Source: Niveispirillum fermenti (GTDB lineage: Bacteria > Pseudomonadota > Alphaproteobacteria > Azospirillales > Azospirillaceae). From it: a stretch of 64,000 nt of DNA. Shown here one piece after another: positions 53,698 to 61,821 of the stretch. The notes beneath the pieces are model-generated. The model saw nothing but the letters and a program-made list of their open reading frames with translations. It did no database searches and was not told the DNA's origin. The position numbers and the translations under genes are program-made. The stretch spans positions 248,001-312,000 of the forward strand of contig NZ_JBLTXA010000005.1 of the NCBI RefSeq assembly GCF_048066175.1, written 5' to 3'. Within the stretch, counting starts at the first letter, position 1. Every line of letters begins with the position of its first letter.

Positions 53698-54152
53698 GAC
53701 TGGGCGTATCGACCGCGATGACGGCCGGACAGGGGCCGTCGGGACTGATCTGGCGTTTGCAGGCGGCCCCGCGTGATCTGGCGCGGGGGCTCGATATCTG
53801 CGGGCTTTCCCCCAATTGCCTTGTCGTGCCCGATGCCACCTGGATGGACATGGTGCCCGATGCCGCCTATGTCGAATGCCCGACCTATTTCCTGGAGGAC
53901 AAGGCCGGCTTCGTCGCCATGCTGGCCTTCTTCGTGACCAATGCGCTGCGCTTCCGGCTTTATGCCCGCGCGCCCAGCAGCGAGGCGGAAGGCCTGCTGA
54001 TGGCTTATCCCCGCCTGGATGACGCGACCCTGGACATGCTGCGCCAGTTCGATCCACGGTCCGCATCGCAGATCGCGCTGCTGTGGGAGCGGCTGGAAAC
54101 CTTCCTGGGCCGGATTTCCCGGCAATTGCCCTGGGACGAGGATTGGGAGTGA
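53694..54152 (+). CDS. Hypothetical protein in secretion operon, 152 residues
   Basis: Not recognised. Soluble; the pattern is mixed alpha/beta with CPTYFLEDKAGFVAMLAFFV and ALRFRLYARAPSSEAEGLLM. GTG 53694 overlaps the end of the membrane fusion gene by four bases; ATG 53718 is the alternative. Tight coupling to the transporter argues for a role linked to secretion of the RTX protein. A hairpin lies just after the stop. Confidence 0.65.
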   Translation: MRLGVSTAMTAGQGPSGLIWRLQAAPRDLARGLDICGLSPNCLVVPDATWMDMVPDAAYVECPTYFLEDKAGFVAMLAFFVTNALRFRLYARAPSSEAEGLLMAYPRLDDATLDMLRQFDPRSASQIALLWERLETFLGRISRQLPWDEDWE

Positions 54153-54153
54153 G

Positions 54154-54180
54154 ACCAGGGGCATGAATTATGCCCCTGGT
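54154..54180. terminator. Perfect 11-bp hairpin after secretion operon
   Basis: Arms ACCAGGGGCAT and ATGCCCCTGGT with a GAATT loop, starting two bases after the stop codon. Shares arm and flank sequence with the hairpin at 24008. Confidence 0.65.
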
Positions 54181-54278
54181 ATGGGCCGGCGACTGCCGGC
54201 CCGGCGCTTGAGGTGCCGGAAACCTTGACCTTCGGCGGTTTGGTGGCCGCCGGATGGCAGCGCCCGGCACATGAGGGG

Positions 54279-54313
54279 CGCCTTGAGGTTGACCGACGGT
54301 CAGCCTCAAGGCG
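54279..54313. terminator. 16-bp stem between convergent genes
   Basis: Arms CGCCTTGAGGTTGACC and GGTCAGCCTCAAGGCG (one mismatch) with a GAC loop. It lies 50 bp from the end of the DUF1080 gene on the minus strand and could terminate either transcript. Confidence 0.65.
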
Positions 54314-54363
54314 GATTGATATGATCAGGAGGGCCCCGGACTTGGACCCGGTGCCCGGCCGGC

Positions 54364-55296
54364 CTACTGCACGAGGATGCGGGGCATCTTGTCGATGGGG
54401 GCCAGGGTGATGCGGCGGAAATAGGTCACCGCCCCTTCCGACTGGAACTGGATGCGGCCGCGGGTCAGCGGCTCGCTCCCACCATCGGGCAGCAGACGGA
54501 CGATGCCGGTCACTTCCATGACGGGCACGCCGTTGACCACATGGATCGCCCGGTCGCCCAGCACGTAGAGATCCAGGACATTCCATTCACCCACGGGCTT
54601 TTCCGCATCCGTGGCGGCCTCCACATTCCAGACGGGCGGCTTCACCGTGACGGGGCGCCCGCCGACCATGAACCGCCGCTGCAGCTCGACCAGCTTGGGG
54701 TCGCGCCCGACCTCGGTGTCGACCGTCACCGCGGTGCCGACGGGAACGACCATGCCCGTCGAGCCATACATGATCTCGAACTCCACCGATGGCATCCAGG
54801 TGCCGAAGACCGACCCCTGCTCCCCATGGGAGTGGTAGAGAAGGCCGTTATTCTCCGGCAGGTCGAGGCGGGGGGCGTAGCGCTCCCCGCTCCATTTGAA
54901 CTCCATGCGCAGATGATAATCGCCATAATCGCCGCGATGCACGATGGCGCCCCAGGTCTTGCCATCCACGCGCATCGCCGGTTCCCCATCCTCCACAACC
55001 ACCGTGAACATCGGGTCGCCGTCCGGGCGCGCCCCGATGGGCTTCGCCGGGTCGGGCAGGAAGGTCAGGGCCGGGTCCTCATACCCCAGCCAGATGTCCC
55101 AATCGGCCAAGTCGCGGCCGTTGAACAGGCTTTCCGCCGGGCCCGTATGGGTGGGGATATCGACCAGGACCAGCCGCTGCGGCGTGAAGGCCGGATCATC
55201 CGCCATCACCTGTTCCACGGTTTCCTCGGCCATGGCCTGAATGGGGGATATCATCAGCAACAGGGCCAAAAGGCCCGAACCCTTCATATGTCTCAT
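54364..55296 (-). CDS. DUF1080 (3-keto-disaccharide hydrolase-like) secreted protein
   Basis: 310 residues with a signal peptide (SGLLALLLMISPIQAMA, cleavage near 22). The body is a concanavalin-like DUF1080 domain: SLFNGRDLADWDIWLG is the hallmark GxDLxxW segment, followed by DYHLRMEFKWSGERYAP, GLLYHSHGEQGSVFGTWMPS and RGRIQFQSEGAVTYFRRITL. Some family members hydrolyse 3-keto-glycosides; the domain alone does not fix the substrate. ATG 55296 has GGGAGG eight bases upstream. No dehydrogenase partner (the usual 3-keto-sugar former) is adjacent. Confidence 0.85.
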   Translation of the reverse strand: MRHMKGSGLLALLLMISPIQAMAEETVEQVMADDPAFTPQRLVLVDIPTHTGPAESLFNGRDLADWDIWLGYEDPALTFLPDPAKPIGARPDGDPMFTVVVEDGEPAMRVDGKTWGAIVHRGDYGDYHLRMEFKWSGERYAPRLDLPENNGLLYHSHGEQGSVFGTWMPSVEFEIMYGSTGMVVPVGTAVTVDTEVGRDPKLVELQRRFMVGGRPVTVKPPVWNVEAATDAEKPVGEWNVLDLYVLGDRAIHVVNGVPVMEVTGIVRLLPDGGSEPLTRGRIQFQSEGAVTYFRRITLAPIDKMPRILVQ

Positions 55297-55457
55297 GCAA
55301 CTGCCTCCCTGTTTTGTTGCGGTCATTAGGCCCTTCAATAGACAGCGCTGTCAATCCCCTCGGCGTATCGATGGCGGGATAAGGGTTTTGCTTGGCGGCG
55401 CGGCCCGGTTGAAGGAAGGTGAGGGGGATCAAGATCACAGCCGGTTCGAGCATGCCC

Positions 55458-55925
55458 ATGAAATCCGTCCTGTTCGTCTGCACCGGCAATATCTGCCGTT
55501 CCCCCACGGCCGATGGCGTGTTCCGCCAGATGGTGGCGGCGGCGGGACTGGCGGGGCGGGTGCGGGTCGACAGTGCCGGCACCCATGGCTATCACATCGG
55601 TGATCCGCCAGACCCGCGCACCGTGCGTGCCGCCGCGACACGCGGCTACGACCTTTCCCCGTTGCAGGCCCGCAAGCTGATGGCGGCCGATTTCGACCGG
55701 TTCGACCTGCTGCTGGCCATGGACCGGGGGCATCTGGACATCATGCGGCGCATGGCGCCTTCCGGCGGCACGGCCGAACTGGCCCTGTTCACGGCCTGGG
55801 CCCCCGCGCCCTTCACGAACCGGGATGTGCCGGACCCCTATTATGGCGGTGATGCCGGGTTCACCGAGGTGCTGGACATGGTGGAGGCCGGGGCTCGGGC
55901 CTTGCTGCGACGGGTCGTGGACTAG
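55458..55925 (+). CDS. Low-molecular-weight protein-tyrosine phosphatase
   Basis: 155-residue cysteine phosphatase. The P-loop is VCTGNICRSP with nucleophile Cys8 and Arg14; the general acid Asp lies in VPDPYYGG near the C-terminus. Length and motifs match the LMW-PTP family, which includes Wzb-type phosphatases acting on polysaccharide tyrosine kinases as well as general ones. No bacterial tyrosine kinase is in the window. ATG 55458 begins at the first beta strand; ATG 55452 is two codons earlier. Confidence 0.9.
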   Translation: MKSVLFVCTGNICRSPTADGVFRQMVAAAGLAGRVRVDSAGTHGYHIGDPPDPRTVRAAATRGYDLSPLQARKLMAADFDRFDLLLAMDRGHLDIMRRMAPSGGTAELALFTAWAPAPFTNRDVPDPYYGGDAGFTEVLDMVEAGARALLRRVVD

Positions 55926-56031
55926 GGTTGCCGGCGGGACCGGCCCCCGGTCGGCACCCCTGCCGCGCGGTTGTCCTTCATGCTATCAAGGGTGCTTCCG
56001 GTTTCAACCAGATGCGGGGGGGCATTCGGGC

Positions 56032-56778
56032 ATGGAAGGGGAGCGGCGCAGGGCGGCGACGGGCCTGCTGGATGCGGTGGCGGATTTCCGCGCCGCCACG
56101 GACAAGGCGGACCTGTGGTCGCGGCTGGACAGGCATCTGGCGCCCTTCGGCATCGGGGGCAGCATCTATGGGGCACAGGCCATCGCCTGCCATGACACCA
56201 CGCTCAACCATATCGCCAACAGCATCCGGACCGACTGGCTGGACAACAAGTTCGCGCAGGACCTGTTCTATTGCGATGATTTCGTGCGCCATGCCCGCGT
56301 GGCCCACCAGCCGACCCTGTGGGCCGATGCCAGCCGCCTGCCGCACCTGACGCCGGAGGCATTGCGGTCGCTGGAGATGGATTACGATTATGGAGTGGTC
56401 ACCGGCGTCACCATTCCCATGCGGTTTGCCGACGGATTGGGGGTCAGCGCCCTGGGCTGCCACGCGCCGGACCTGTCCTTCGCGGCGTTCGAAGCCGTCT
56501 GGCACCGCTGCCGGACCCGGATATCGCGGGTGGCCAGGGCCTTCGACCTGTGCCTGCGATGCCGCCTCAAGGAGGAGATGTTCACCTTGTCCCTGCGGGA
56601 GAAGGAATGCCTGCTGCATGTCGCCGCGGGGCATCGCGCCGCGCGGATCGCCGCGCGCATGGGCCTGACGGAAAAGCAGGTGCGGGCCGTGGCGGGCCAC
56701 GCTTGCCGCAAGCTGAATGCCACCACGCTGTGTCAGGCCGTGACGGTGGCCCTGGTCTTCGATCTGATCCTGCCGTGA
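56032..56778 (+). CDS. LuxR-type regulator with autoinducer-binding-like domain (paralogue 1)
   Basis: 248 residues. N-terminal part (about 10-170) is related to the autoinducer-binding domain: FGIGGSIYGAQAI, FAQDLFYCDDFVRHARVAHQ, then YDYGVVTGVTIPMRF. The C-terminal HTH (about 180-248) is LuxR-like: LSLREKECLLHVAAGHRAAR, MGLTEKQVRAVAGHACRKLN. It shares the whole layout with the proteins at 57200 and 57999. The usual Asp-Pro pair after the central Tyr is replaced, so a standard acyl-homoserine lactone is not assured. No luxI is near. ATG 56032 is chosen from homology to the other two. Convergent with the HTH-only gene. Confidence 0.82.
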   Translation: MEGERRRAATGLLDAVADFRAATDKADLWSRLDRHLAPFGIGGSIYGAQAIACHDTTLNHIANSIRTDWLDNKFAQDLFYCDDFVRHARVAHQPTLWADASRLPHLTPEALRSLEMDYDYGVVTGVTIPMRFADGLGVSALGCHAPDLSFAAFEAVWHRCRTRISRVARAFDLCLRCRLKEEMFTLSLREKECLLHVAAGHRAARIAARMGLTEKQVRAVAGHACRKLNATTLCQAVTVALVFDLILP

Positions 56779-56783
56779 GGGGA

Positions 56784-57074
56784 TCAGGCCGGCTCCTGCC
56801 CGTTCTCCTCCATGCCCGGGGTGTCGGGATGCAGGGATTGCGGGGCGATCAGCCGTTGCATGACGGCGATGGCCACCGCCTGCTCATTGGTCAGCGCCCC
56901 CAGCCGTTTGCGCGCGTTGCGCAGCGTTTCGTCGATGGTCTTGCGGGCGATGCCCAGCCGGGTTTCGATCTGTCCGATCCGCAACCCGCATGCCAGCAAT
57001 TCCAGACATTGCCGTTCCCTGGGGGGTAATCGCGGCCGGGCCGGGGGTTCTTTCGTCGGTAAGGCATTGGTCAT
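56784..57074 (-). CDS. HTH-only LuxR-type protein
   Basis: 96 residues consisting almost only of a GerE/LuxR HTH: LPPRERQCLELLACGLRIGQ, RLGIARKTIDETLRNARKRL. It lacks the ligand domain of its neighbours, so it is either an independent small regulator or a remnant of a fourth paralogue. The C-terminal EQAVAIAVMQRLIAP resembles the ends of the neighbouring LuxR proteins (EQAIATALIFGLITP), which supports common origin. Same strand as 57200 with a 125-bp gap. Confidence 0.75.
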   Translation of the reverse strand: MTNALPTKEPPARPRLPPRERQCLELLACGLRIGQIETRLGIARKTIDETLRNARKRLGALTNEQAVAIAVMQRLIAPQSLHPDTPGMEENGQEPA

Positions 57075-57199
57075 CGGAAAGGGCTTCTTGCTTGGGAGGG
57101 GCCGGCCGGTTCACCGGAATGGCCGACCCGGCAGGCAGAACATTATTCCGGCAGCCGGTCTTCCCGCCATTAGGGCATTTTTCCCGGCCGCCTGGCAGG

Positions 57200-57946
57200 T
57201 CAGGGGGTGATGAGGCCGAAAATCAGCGCCGTTGCGATGGCCTGTTCCGGCGAGGCGGCCCGCAGCTTATGGATGGCCCCGGCCAGCAAGGAACGGATCT
57301 GCCGTTCCGTCCGCCGCATCCCGTGGGCGATCTGCTTGATACGGCTGCCCGTGGCCAGATATTCCAGGCAGGAGCGCTCCGCCTCGTCCAGGGGGAAGAT
57401 ATCCGCCGCGAACCGTTCGCGCAGGGCCGTGTCGAAGGCATGGACGATGGCGCTGATCGTCCGGCCATGCGCATGCCACATCGCATCGAACTCGGCAAAA
57501 GAGGTGCCGGCCGCATGGCAGCCGATGCTGCTGCCCCCCAGCCCGCCGGCGAAGCGCATCGGGATGGTGACCCCGGCCAGGATGCCGTGATCGAAATCCA
57601 GTTCCACGGAAGCCCGCGCCGCCGGCGACAGGTCCGACAGCAGGGTCGTGTCGCTCCACAGCACGGGTGAGGGCTGGAACCGGGCCACGCTGACATACTG
57701 GTCGCAATAAAACAGGTCCTGGTCGATCTTCTCCGCCAGCCAGCCGCCCTGGATGGAATTGATGATCAGGCACGCCTCCTTGTCCCGTTCGGGGAAGGCG
57801 TCCGTCCCGTAAAGGCTGCCCGTGATGCCGAAGCCGGCCAGATGGGCATTCAGCGATGTCCACAACCCGTCCCTGTCGCGCACATCCGCGAAATCCTGCG
57901 CCGCGTCCAGGGCCGCGTGCGTCGATGGAGATGCCCGTTTCCGCAT
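57200..57946 (-). CDS. LuxR-type regulator with autoinducer-binding-like domain (paralogue 2)
   Basis: 248 residues. Ligand-domain segments GFGITGSLYGTDAF, KIDQDLFYCDQYVSVARFQP, PVLWSDTTLLSDLSPAARAS, LDFDHGILAGVTIPMRF and GGLGGSSIGCHAAGTSFAEF; HTH at about 180-248 (LDEAERSCLEYLATGSRIKQ, MRRTERQIRSLLAGAIHKLR). Close to paralogue 3, including the GLGGSSIGCHAAG block. It lies 52 bp downstream of paralogue 3 on the same strand, so co-transcription is likely. Confidence 0.85.
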   Translation of the reverse strand: MRKRASPSTHAALDAAQDFADVRDRDGLWTSLNAHLAGFGITGSLYGTDAFPERDKEACLIINSIQGGWLAEKIDQDLFYCDQYVSVARFQPSPVLWSDTTLLSDLSPAARASVELDFDHGILAGVTIPMRFAGGLGGSSIGCHAAGTSFAEFDAMWHAHGRTISAIVHAFDTALRERFAADIFPLDEAERSCLEYLATGSRIKQIAHGMRRTERQIRSLLAGAIHKLRAASPEQAIATALIFGLITP

Positions 57947-57998
57947 GCTCCTGCCCCCTCTCTCATCCCATCCCCGCCTGATCGATCCCCTTCCCCCG

Positions 57999-58721
57999 TC
58001 AGGGATCGATCAGGCCATAGACCAGTGCCGTGGCGACCGCCTGTTCCTGCGTCAGGGATTTCAGCTTGCCCCGCGCCCTTGTGGCGATTGCCCGCATCTG
58101 CCGTTCCGTGCAACGCATCCGGTCGGCGACCTGCTTGATCAGCAGGCCGGAGGCCAGATATTCCAGGCAGGATTTCTCCTGCACGCTCAACCCGAACATC
58201 TGTGCCGCGAAGCCGGTGCGCAAGGTGGCGTCGAAGGCATTGACGATGGTGGTGATCGCCGTTCCCTGCTGCCGCCAGAGATGCGCGAAACCGGCCAGCG
58301 ACAGGCCCGCCGCATGGCAGCCGATGCTGCTGCCGCCCAGCCCGTCGCAAAAGCGCATCGGCACCGTCACGCCCGTGATGATGCCGTAATCATAATCAAG
58401 CGCCAGCGAGCGGCGGGCCGCATCGTCTATATCGTGCAGGTTGTCGATGGCGTCCCACAGAACCGGCGTCGGGTCGATGCGGGCGACACGCACATACTCG
58501 TCGCAATAGAACAGTTCGTGGGCGAACTTGTCGCCCAACCATTCATGGCCGATGCTGTTCAGGATGAAATTCGCTTCCCGCCCGGGACCGGGCAGCGCCT
58601 CCGTCCCATAAAGGATGCCGGTGATGCCGAGCCGGCCCAGATGCGCGTGGAGAGCCTGCCACAGCCCGTCGCTGCTACCGGCCGCCCGGAACGCCTCGAT
58701 TGCCGGTAACAAAGGGCTCAT
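57999..58721 (-). CDS. LuxR-type regulator with autoinducer-binding-like domain (paralogue 3)
   Basis: 240 residues from ATG 58721. Ligand-domain segments LGITGILYGTEALPG, KFAHELFYCDEYVRVARIDP, PVLWDAIDNLHDIDDAARRS, YDYGIITGVTVPMRF, GLGGSSIGCHAAGLSLAGF; HTH at about 173-240 (LSVQEKSCLEYLASGLLIKQ, MRCTERQMRAIATRARGKLK). The start overlaps the stop of the MFS gene by ATGA, so the two are translationally coupled. That pairing suggests it controls, or senses the cargo of, the transporter. Confidence 0.87.
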   Translation of the reverse strand: MSPLLPAIEAFRAAGSSDGLWQALHAHLGRLGITGILYGTEALPGPGREANFILNSIGHEWLGDKFAHELFYCDEYVRVARIDPTPVLWDAIDNLHDIDDAARRSLALDYDYGIITGVTVPMRFCDGLGGSSIGCHAAGLSLAGFAHLWRQQGTAITTIVNAFDATLRTGFAAQMFGLSVQEKSCLEYLASGLLIKQVADRMRCTERQMRAIATRARGKLKSLTQEQAVATALVYGLIDP

Positions 58722-59863
58722 GCCCGGACACCCCCCAAACCGCGCCACGGCAACAGGATGGCGCAGAACGCGGCCAGCAGCAATGCGGCGCTGATGAACA
58801 ATCCATCGGGCGGCCATGCATCCATTGCCAGCCCGTGGGCCAGCGGCCCCAGCAGGGCGCCCAGAGCATAGAGCGTGCCGAACGTGGCATTGCCGGCCGC
58901 CAGTTCCGGGCCGGAGAACAGATCGGCCAGCAAGGCCAGCGACACGACATAGAGCGTGCCCGCCACCCCGCCCCAGGCCAGCATCATGGCAGCCAGCAGG
59001 ACGAAATCCGTGCCCGCCGCGGGCACCAGCACCGCCAGGGCCAGGGCACCGGCCGCGCACAGCGCCAGGACCCGCCGTTTGCCCAACCGGTCCGCGGCCA
59101 GGCCGAGCGGCACCAGCAGCAGCACCTGTCCCAGCAGGAAGGCACTGGCCAGCCAGGCGGCCTCCGTCTCCGCCAGACCGGCGCGCACGGCATGCACGGG
59201 CATCAGCGTATAGGGCACCGCCTCGAACATGCCGAACAGCAATGCGCCGGCCATGGCGACCATCCCCAGGCCGGCCAGGGCGCGCAGGGGCATGGCCGGT
59301 GCCCGTTCCACGGCCGGCGGGCCGGAACGCAGGGCCGCGAACACCGCAAAACCGGCTGAGGCCAGGGCCAGCATGAACAGCACGGGTGGCCATCCCGCCA
59401 GACCCACCAGAGGCAGCACACCGGCCCCGACCGCGGCCCCGCAGCAGAAACAGACGCTGTAGATACCGACATTGCGGGCGCGGTGCCGGCTGTCGGAGCC
59501 GGCACTGATCCAGTATTCCACCAGCCGGAACACCATGCCGCACCCGCCGCCGAACAGGAAACGCAAGGCCAGCCAGGCGCCCTGATGATCGGTCAGGGGA
59601 AACAGGCAGACCGCCAGGGCCGCCACCCCCAGCAGCAGCAGGACCGCCCGCGGCGGGAACCGCCGCAGGGCCCAGGGCATCAGCGGTGTGGCCAGAAGCC
59701 AGCCCAGTGCCGGCATGGCGCCGTTCAATCCGATCGCCGCGGCCGTGGCGCCCATGCGGTTCAAGGAAAGGTCGACATAGGCGTAGGACGCGCCGACCGA
59801 GGCAGCCAGAAGTGCCGACGCGACGCAAAGTGCGGGCAGGGGCAGACGTGCTGGATATTGCAT
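58718..59863 (-). CDS. MFS transporter
   Basis: 381 residues with about 12 predicted TM helices (for example ALCVASALLAASVGASYAYV, AVLLLLGVAALAVCLFPLT, NVGIYSVCFCCGAAVGAGVL, MVAMAGALLFGMFEAVPYTL). A conserved MFS cytoplasmic loop is visible (LGLAADRLGKRRVLALCAAG). The RLVEYWISAGSDSRHRARNV segment resembles YcaD-type MFS proteins. ATG 59863 is used; the frame stays open to 60241, but that extension is not membrane-like and reads AT-rich promoter DNA. Substrate unknown. It leads a likely operon with LuxR paralogues 3 and 2. Confidence 0.87.
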   Translation of the reverse strand: MQYPARLPLPALCVASALLAASVGASYAYVDLSLNRMGATAAAIGLNGAMPALGWLLATPLMPWALRRFPPRAVLLLLGVAALAVCLFPLTDHQGAWLALRFLFGGGCGMVFRLVEYWISAGSDSRHRARNVGIYSVCFCCGAAVGAGVLPLVGLAGWPPVLFMLALASAGFAVFAALRSGPPAVERAPAMPLRALAGLGMVAMAGALLFGMFEAVPYTLMPVHAVRAGLAETEAAWLASAFLLGQVLLLVPLGLAADRLGKRRVLALCAAGALALAVLVPAAGTDFVLLAAMMLAWGGVAGTLYVVSLALLADLFSGPELAAGNATFGTLYALGALLGPLAHGLAMDAWPPDGLFISAALLLAAFCAILLPWRGLGGVRA

Positions 59864-60140
59864 CGCGTCCACAGTGATATACGTTTTGGGCAGTTCCCGG
59901 ACGGAGGAAGCCGGAAAACCCTTAGGGGAGAAAATACCGGGATATACTGCGGCCCCGTTCTGGGCAACAATGGATTGGGGTGAGTGGAAAATAAACCGCC
60001 GGCCATGTCGCATGCGCGGAAGGTAAAAATCCCCTAATTGACCGATTGCGTCGGTCCAGTATATTTTTATTTCTCCGGATGCAGAATTTCGCAAATATAA
60101 ATCCGGGATAGAAAAACAATCCAGGATGCGGAGAGATTCC

Positions 60141-60617
60141 ATGAAGAAGAAAATGGGATGTTTAAGTGTAGCGCTGGTCGGCGTCTCTATGCTGTTTTCG
60201 CCGGTGGCGGCCAGTGCCGCCACCATTATCTCCGCCGCCAATCCCCAGGCGATCTATGAAGTGGCGCGGGGGTTCGGCGCAGCGGAGATGGGCAAGGATT
60301 CCACTGGCGATCCGAAGATCACGGGGATGATCGAGGGCCGCAAATACAACATCATCTTTTCAAGCTGCAAGAATAACAAGGATTGCAAGGTCATCCAGTT
60401 CTGGGCCGCCTGGAGCGCCAGCAATGTCACGCAGTCCCAGATGAACGAATGGAACAAGGGCCGCGTCTTCGGCAAGGCCTATCTGGACAGTGACAATGAC
60501 CCCAATCTGGAACTGACCGTCAACCTGAAGGGTGGCGTCACCAAGGAGAACCTGGAGGATACGTTCGACTGGTGGCGGGTGGCCCTGAAATCCTTCGCCA
60601 GCTTCATCACGGATTGA
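60141..60617 (+). CDS. YbjN-like secreted protein
   Basis: 158 residues. Sec signal (KKKMGCLSVALVGVSMLFSPVAASA, cleavage near 27) and a YbjN-type fold: ANPQAIYEVARGFGAAEMGK, ITGMIEGRKYNIIFSSCKNN, ASNVTQSQMNEWNKGRVFGK, LDSDNDPNLELTVNLKGGVT. Two cysteines (CKNNKDC) could form a disulfide in the periplasm. Function not established for exported members. ATG 60141 with GGAGAG upstream. It is divergent from the MFS gene across a 277-bp AT-richer interval that likely holds both promoters. Confidence 0.75.
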   Translation: MKKKMGCLSVALVGVSMLFSPVAASAATIISAANPQAIYEVARGFGAAEMGKDSTGDPKITGMIEGRKYNIIFSSCKNNKDCKVIQFWAAWSASNVTQSQMNEWNKGRVFGKAYLDSDNDPNLELTVNLKGGVTKENLEDTFDWWRVALKSFASFITD

Positions 60618-60721
60618 TGCCGGGCGCCTGTCTTTCCGGCTGATCCGCCCTTGTGGGGAGGGCGGGGCAGCTGGGACCGTGACGGGCACGACGGCCCTTT
60701 TCGGAAGGTTTCGCAGCACGG

Positions 60722-60769
60722 ATGCCGGCCGGCCTGGCCGGCATTTCCGTTTCCGCATTTCCGTTTCCG
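60722..60769. repeat. Hairpin followed by a 14-bp tandem repeat
   Basis: Arms ATGCCGGCC and GGCCGGCAT with a GGCCT loop (60722-60744), overlapping CATTTCCGTTTCCG repeated twice (60742-60755 and 60756-60769). It lies between convergent genes; the hairpin may act as terminator. Confidence 0.55.
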
Positions 60770-60820
60770 GCGGAACCTGTCCGCAGGCACTGCTGGCGGG
60801 AGGCCCTTCGCGTCCCGGCC

Positions 60821-61759
60821 CTATCCCTGCCCGCGCAGGGCTGCCAATGCTTCGGGAAAACGGCGGGACAAGGGGGCTGACTGCCCGCCCGACAGGGTCA
60901 GGGTCTGGTCACCCGACCCGTCCGGCGCCACGGCCCGGACATGCGCGGCATTGACCAGCCATGACCGGTGCGTGCGCAACAGGCCATGGGCCGACAATTC
61001 CCCCGCCAACTGGGTCAGTGTGGACCGCATCAGCAGCCGGCGGCCATCGGCCAGCAGAAATTCGGCATAATTGCCGGCCGACCGTACCGCCAGGATGTCG
61101 GCCACATCCACACGCCACAGCCGGGCCCCGTCGCGGATATCGAAAAGGGGCGGCCCCGGCATTGTTTCCTGCGCGCGCGCCGGGTTCGGCGCCGGCCCGG
61201 CTGTGCCCGCTATCCCTGCCGCGTCCGGTGCCCCGCCCGGCTCCGCCAAGTGTGCCGCCGGCCGGCCGTGGCCGAACAGCAGGAAGATGCCGGCCAGCAG
61301 CAGATAGGTCATGAAATCCTTGCGCGCTTCATAGACCAGCACGCCGCCCGTGATGGGAAAATCATATCCAAGGTCGAACAGGGCCGATGCCCCCTCCCGC
61401 AGCAGGCCCATGCCGGCCGTGTGCAGCAGGGTGAAGGCCAGGAAGGCCGGCCCATGCACCAGCGGCACCCGCCACCAGGGCCGGCCCAGCGGTGCGCGGG
61501 CCAGCGCCAGCCCCGGCAGCCAGGCCAGTGCCAGGATGACCACGCTGCTGCTGGTCTCGGTCAGGACCGGCAGCCAGACCGGCCAGTTCCGGTCATCCCA
61601 GGCCGACAGGATGTTGACCAGGCAGAAGGCCAGCGTCAGCAGCACTATCATCAGATAGGGCATCAGATAGGGCATCAGATAGGGCCGCCAGCCGCCCGTC
61701 CCGGATGGGGTGCCGTTCGTCCCGGCCGCGTCGCCGCGGGTGCCGTCCGTCACCGGCAC
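60821..61759 (-). CDS. Membrane-bound LytTR transcriptional regulator
   Basis: 312 residues from GTG 61759 (GTG 61753 is also possible). About four TM helices in the first 170 residues (MIVLLTLAFCLVNILSAW, SSVVILALAWLPGLALA, FLAFTLLHTAGMGLL, YLLLAGIFLLFGHG), a Pro/Ala-rich linker, then a LytTR DNA-binding domain (about 210-305; VADILAVRSAGNYAEFLLAD, LLRTHRSWLVNAAHVRAVAP). No receiver is present, so control is probably through the membrane part. The first helices follow a PYLM triple repeat made by a 12-bp tandem repeat. Divergent from the acyltransferase gene. Confidence 0.83.
   Translation of the reverse strand: MPVTDGTRGDAAGTNGTPSGTGGWRPYLMPYLMPYLMIVLLTLAFCLVNILSAWDDRNWPVWLPVLTETSSSVVILALAWLPGLALARAPLGRPWWRVPLVHGPAFLAFTLLHTAGMGLLREGASALFDLGYDFPITGGVLVYEARKDFMTYLLLAGIFLLFGHGRPAAHLAEPGGAPDAAGIAGTAGPAPNPARAQETMPGPPLFDIRDGARLWRVDVADILAVRSAGNYAEFLLADGRRLLMRSTLTQLAGELSAHGLLRTHRSWLVNAAHVRAVAPDGSGDQTLTLSGGQSAPLSRRFPEALAALRGQG
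61649..61684. repeat. 12-bp tandem repeat, three copies
   Basis: CATCAGATAGGG three times in tandem, in frame within the LytTR gene, where it encodes three PYLM units at the start of the first membrane helix. Copy number could vary by slippage without breaking the frame. Confidence 0.85.
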
Positions 61760-61821
61760 CTTGCCCCGCCGGTGCCGGCGCCGCCAGAAGCGGGAGCCGG
61801 CACCCGTTTCCCGCGAACCCG

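Noticed and set aside
55925..58721. luxI-type synthase near the LuxR group
   Set aside because: No ORF with synthase motifs was found in the interval or its flanks within the window.
59864..60241. N-terminal extension of the MFS transporter
   Set aside because: The extension is not membrane-like and crosses the AT-richer divergent promoter region.
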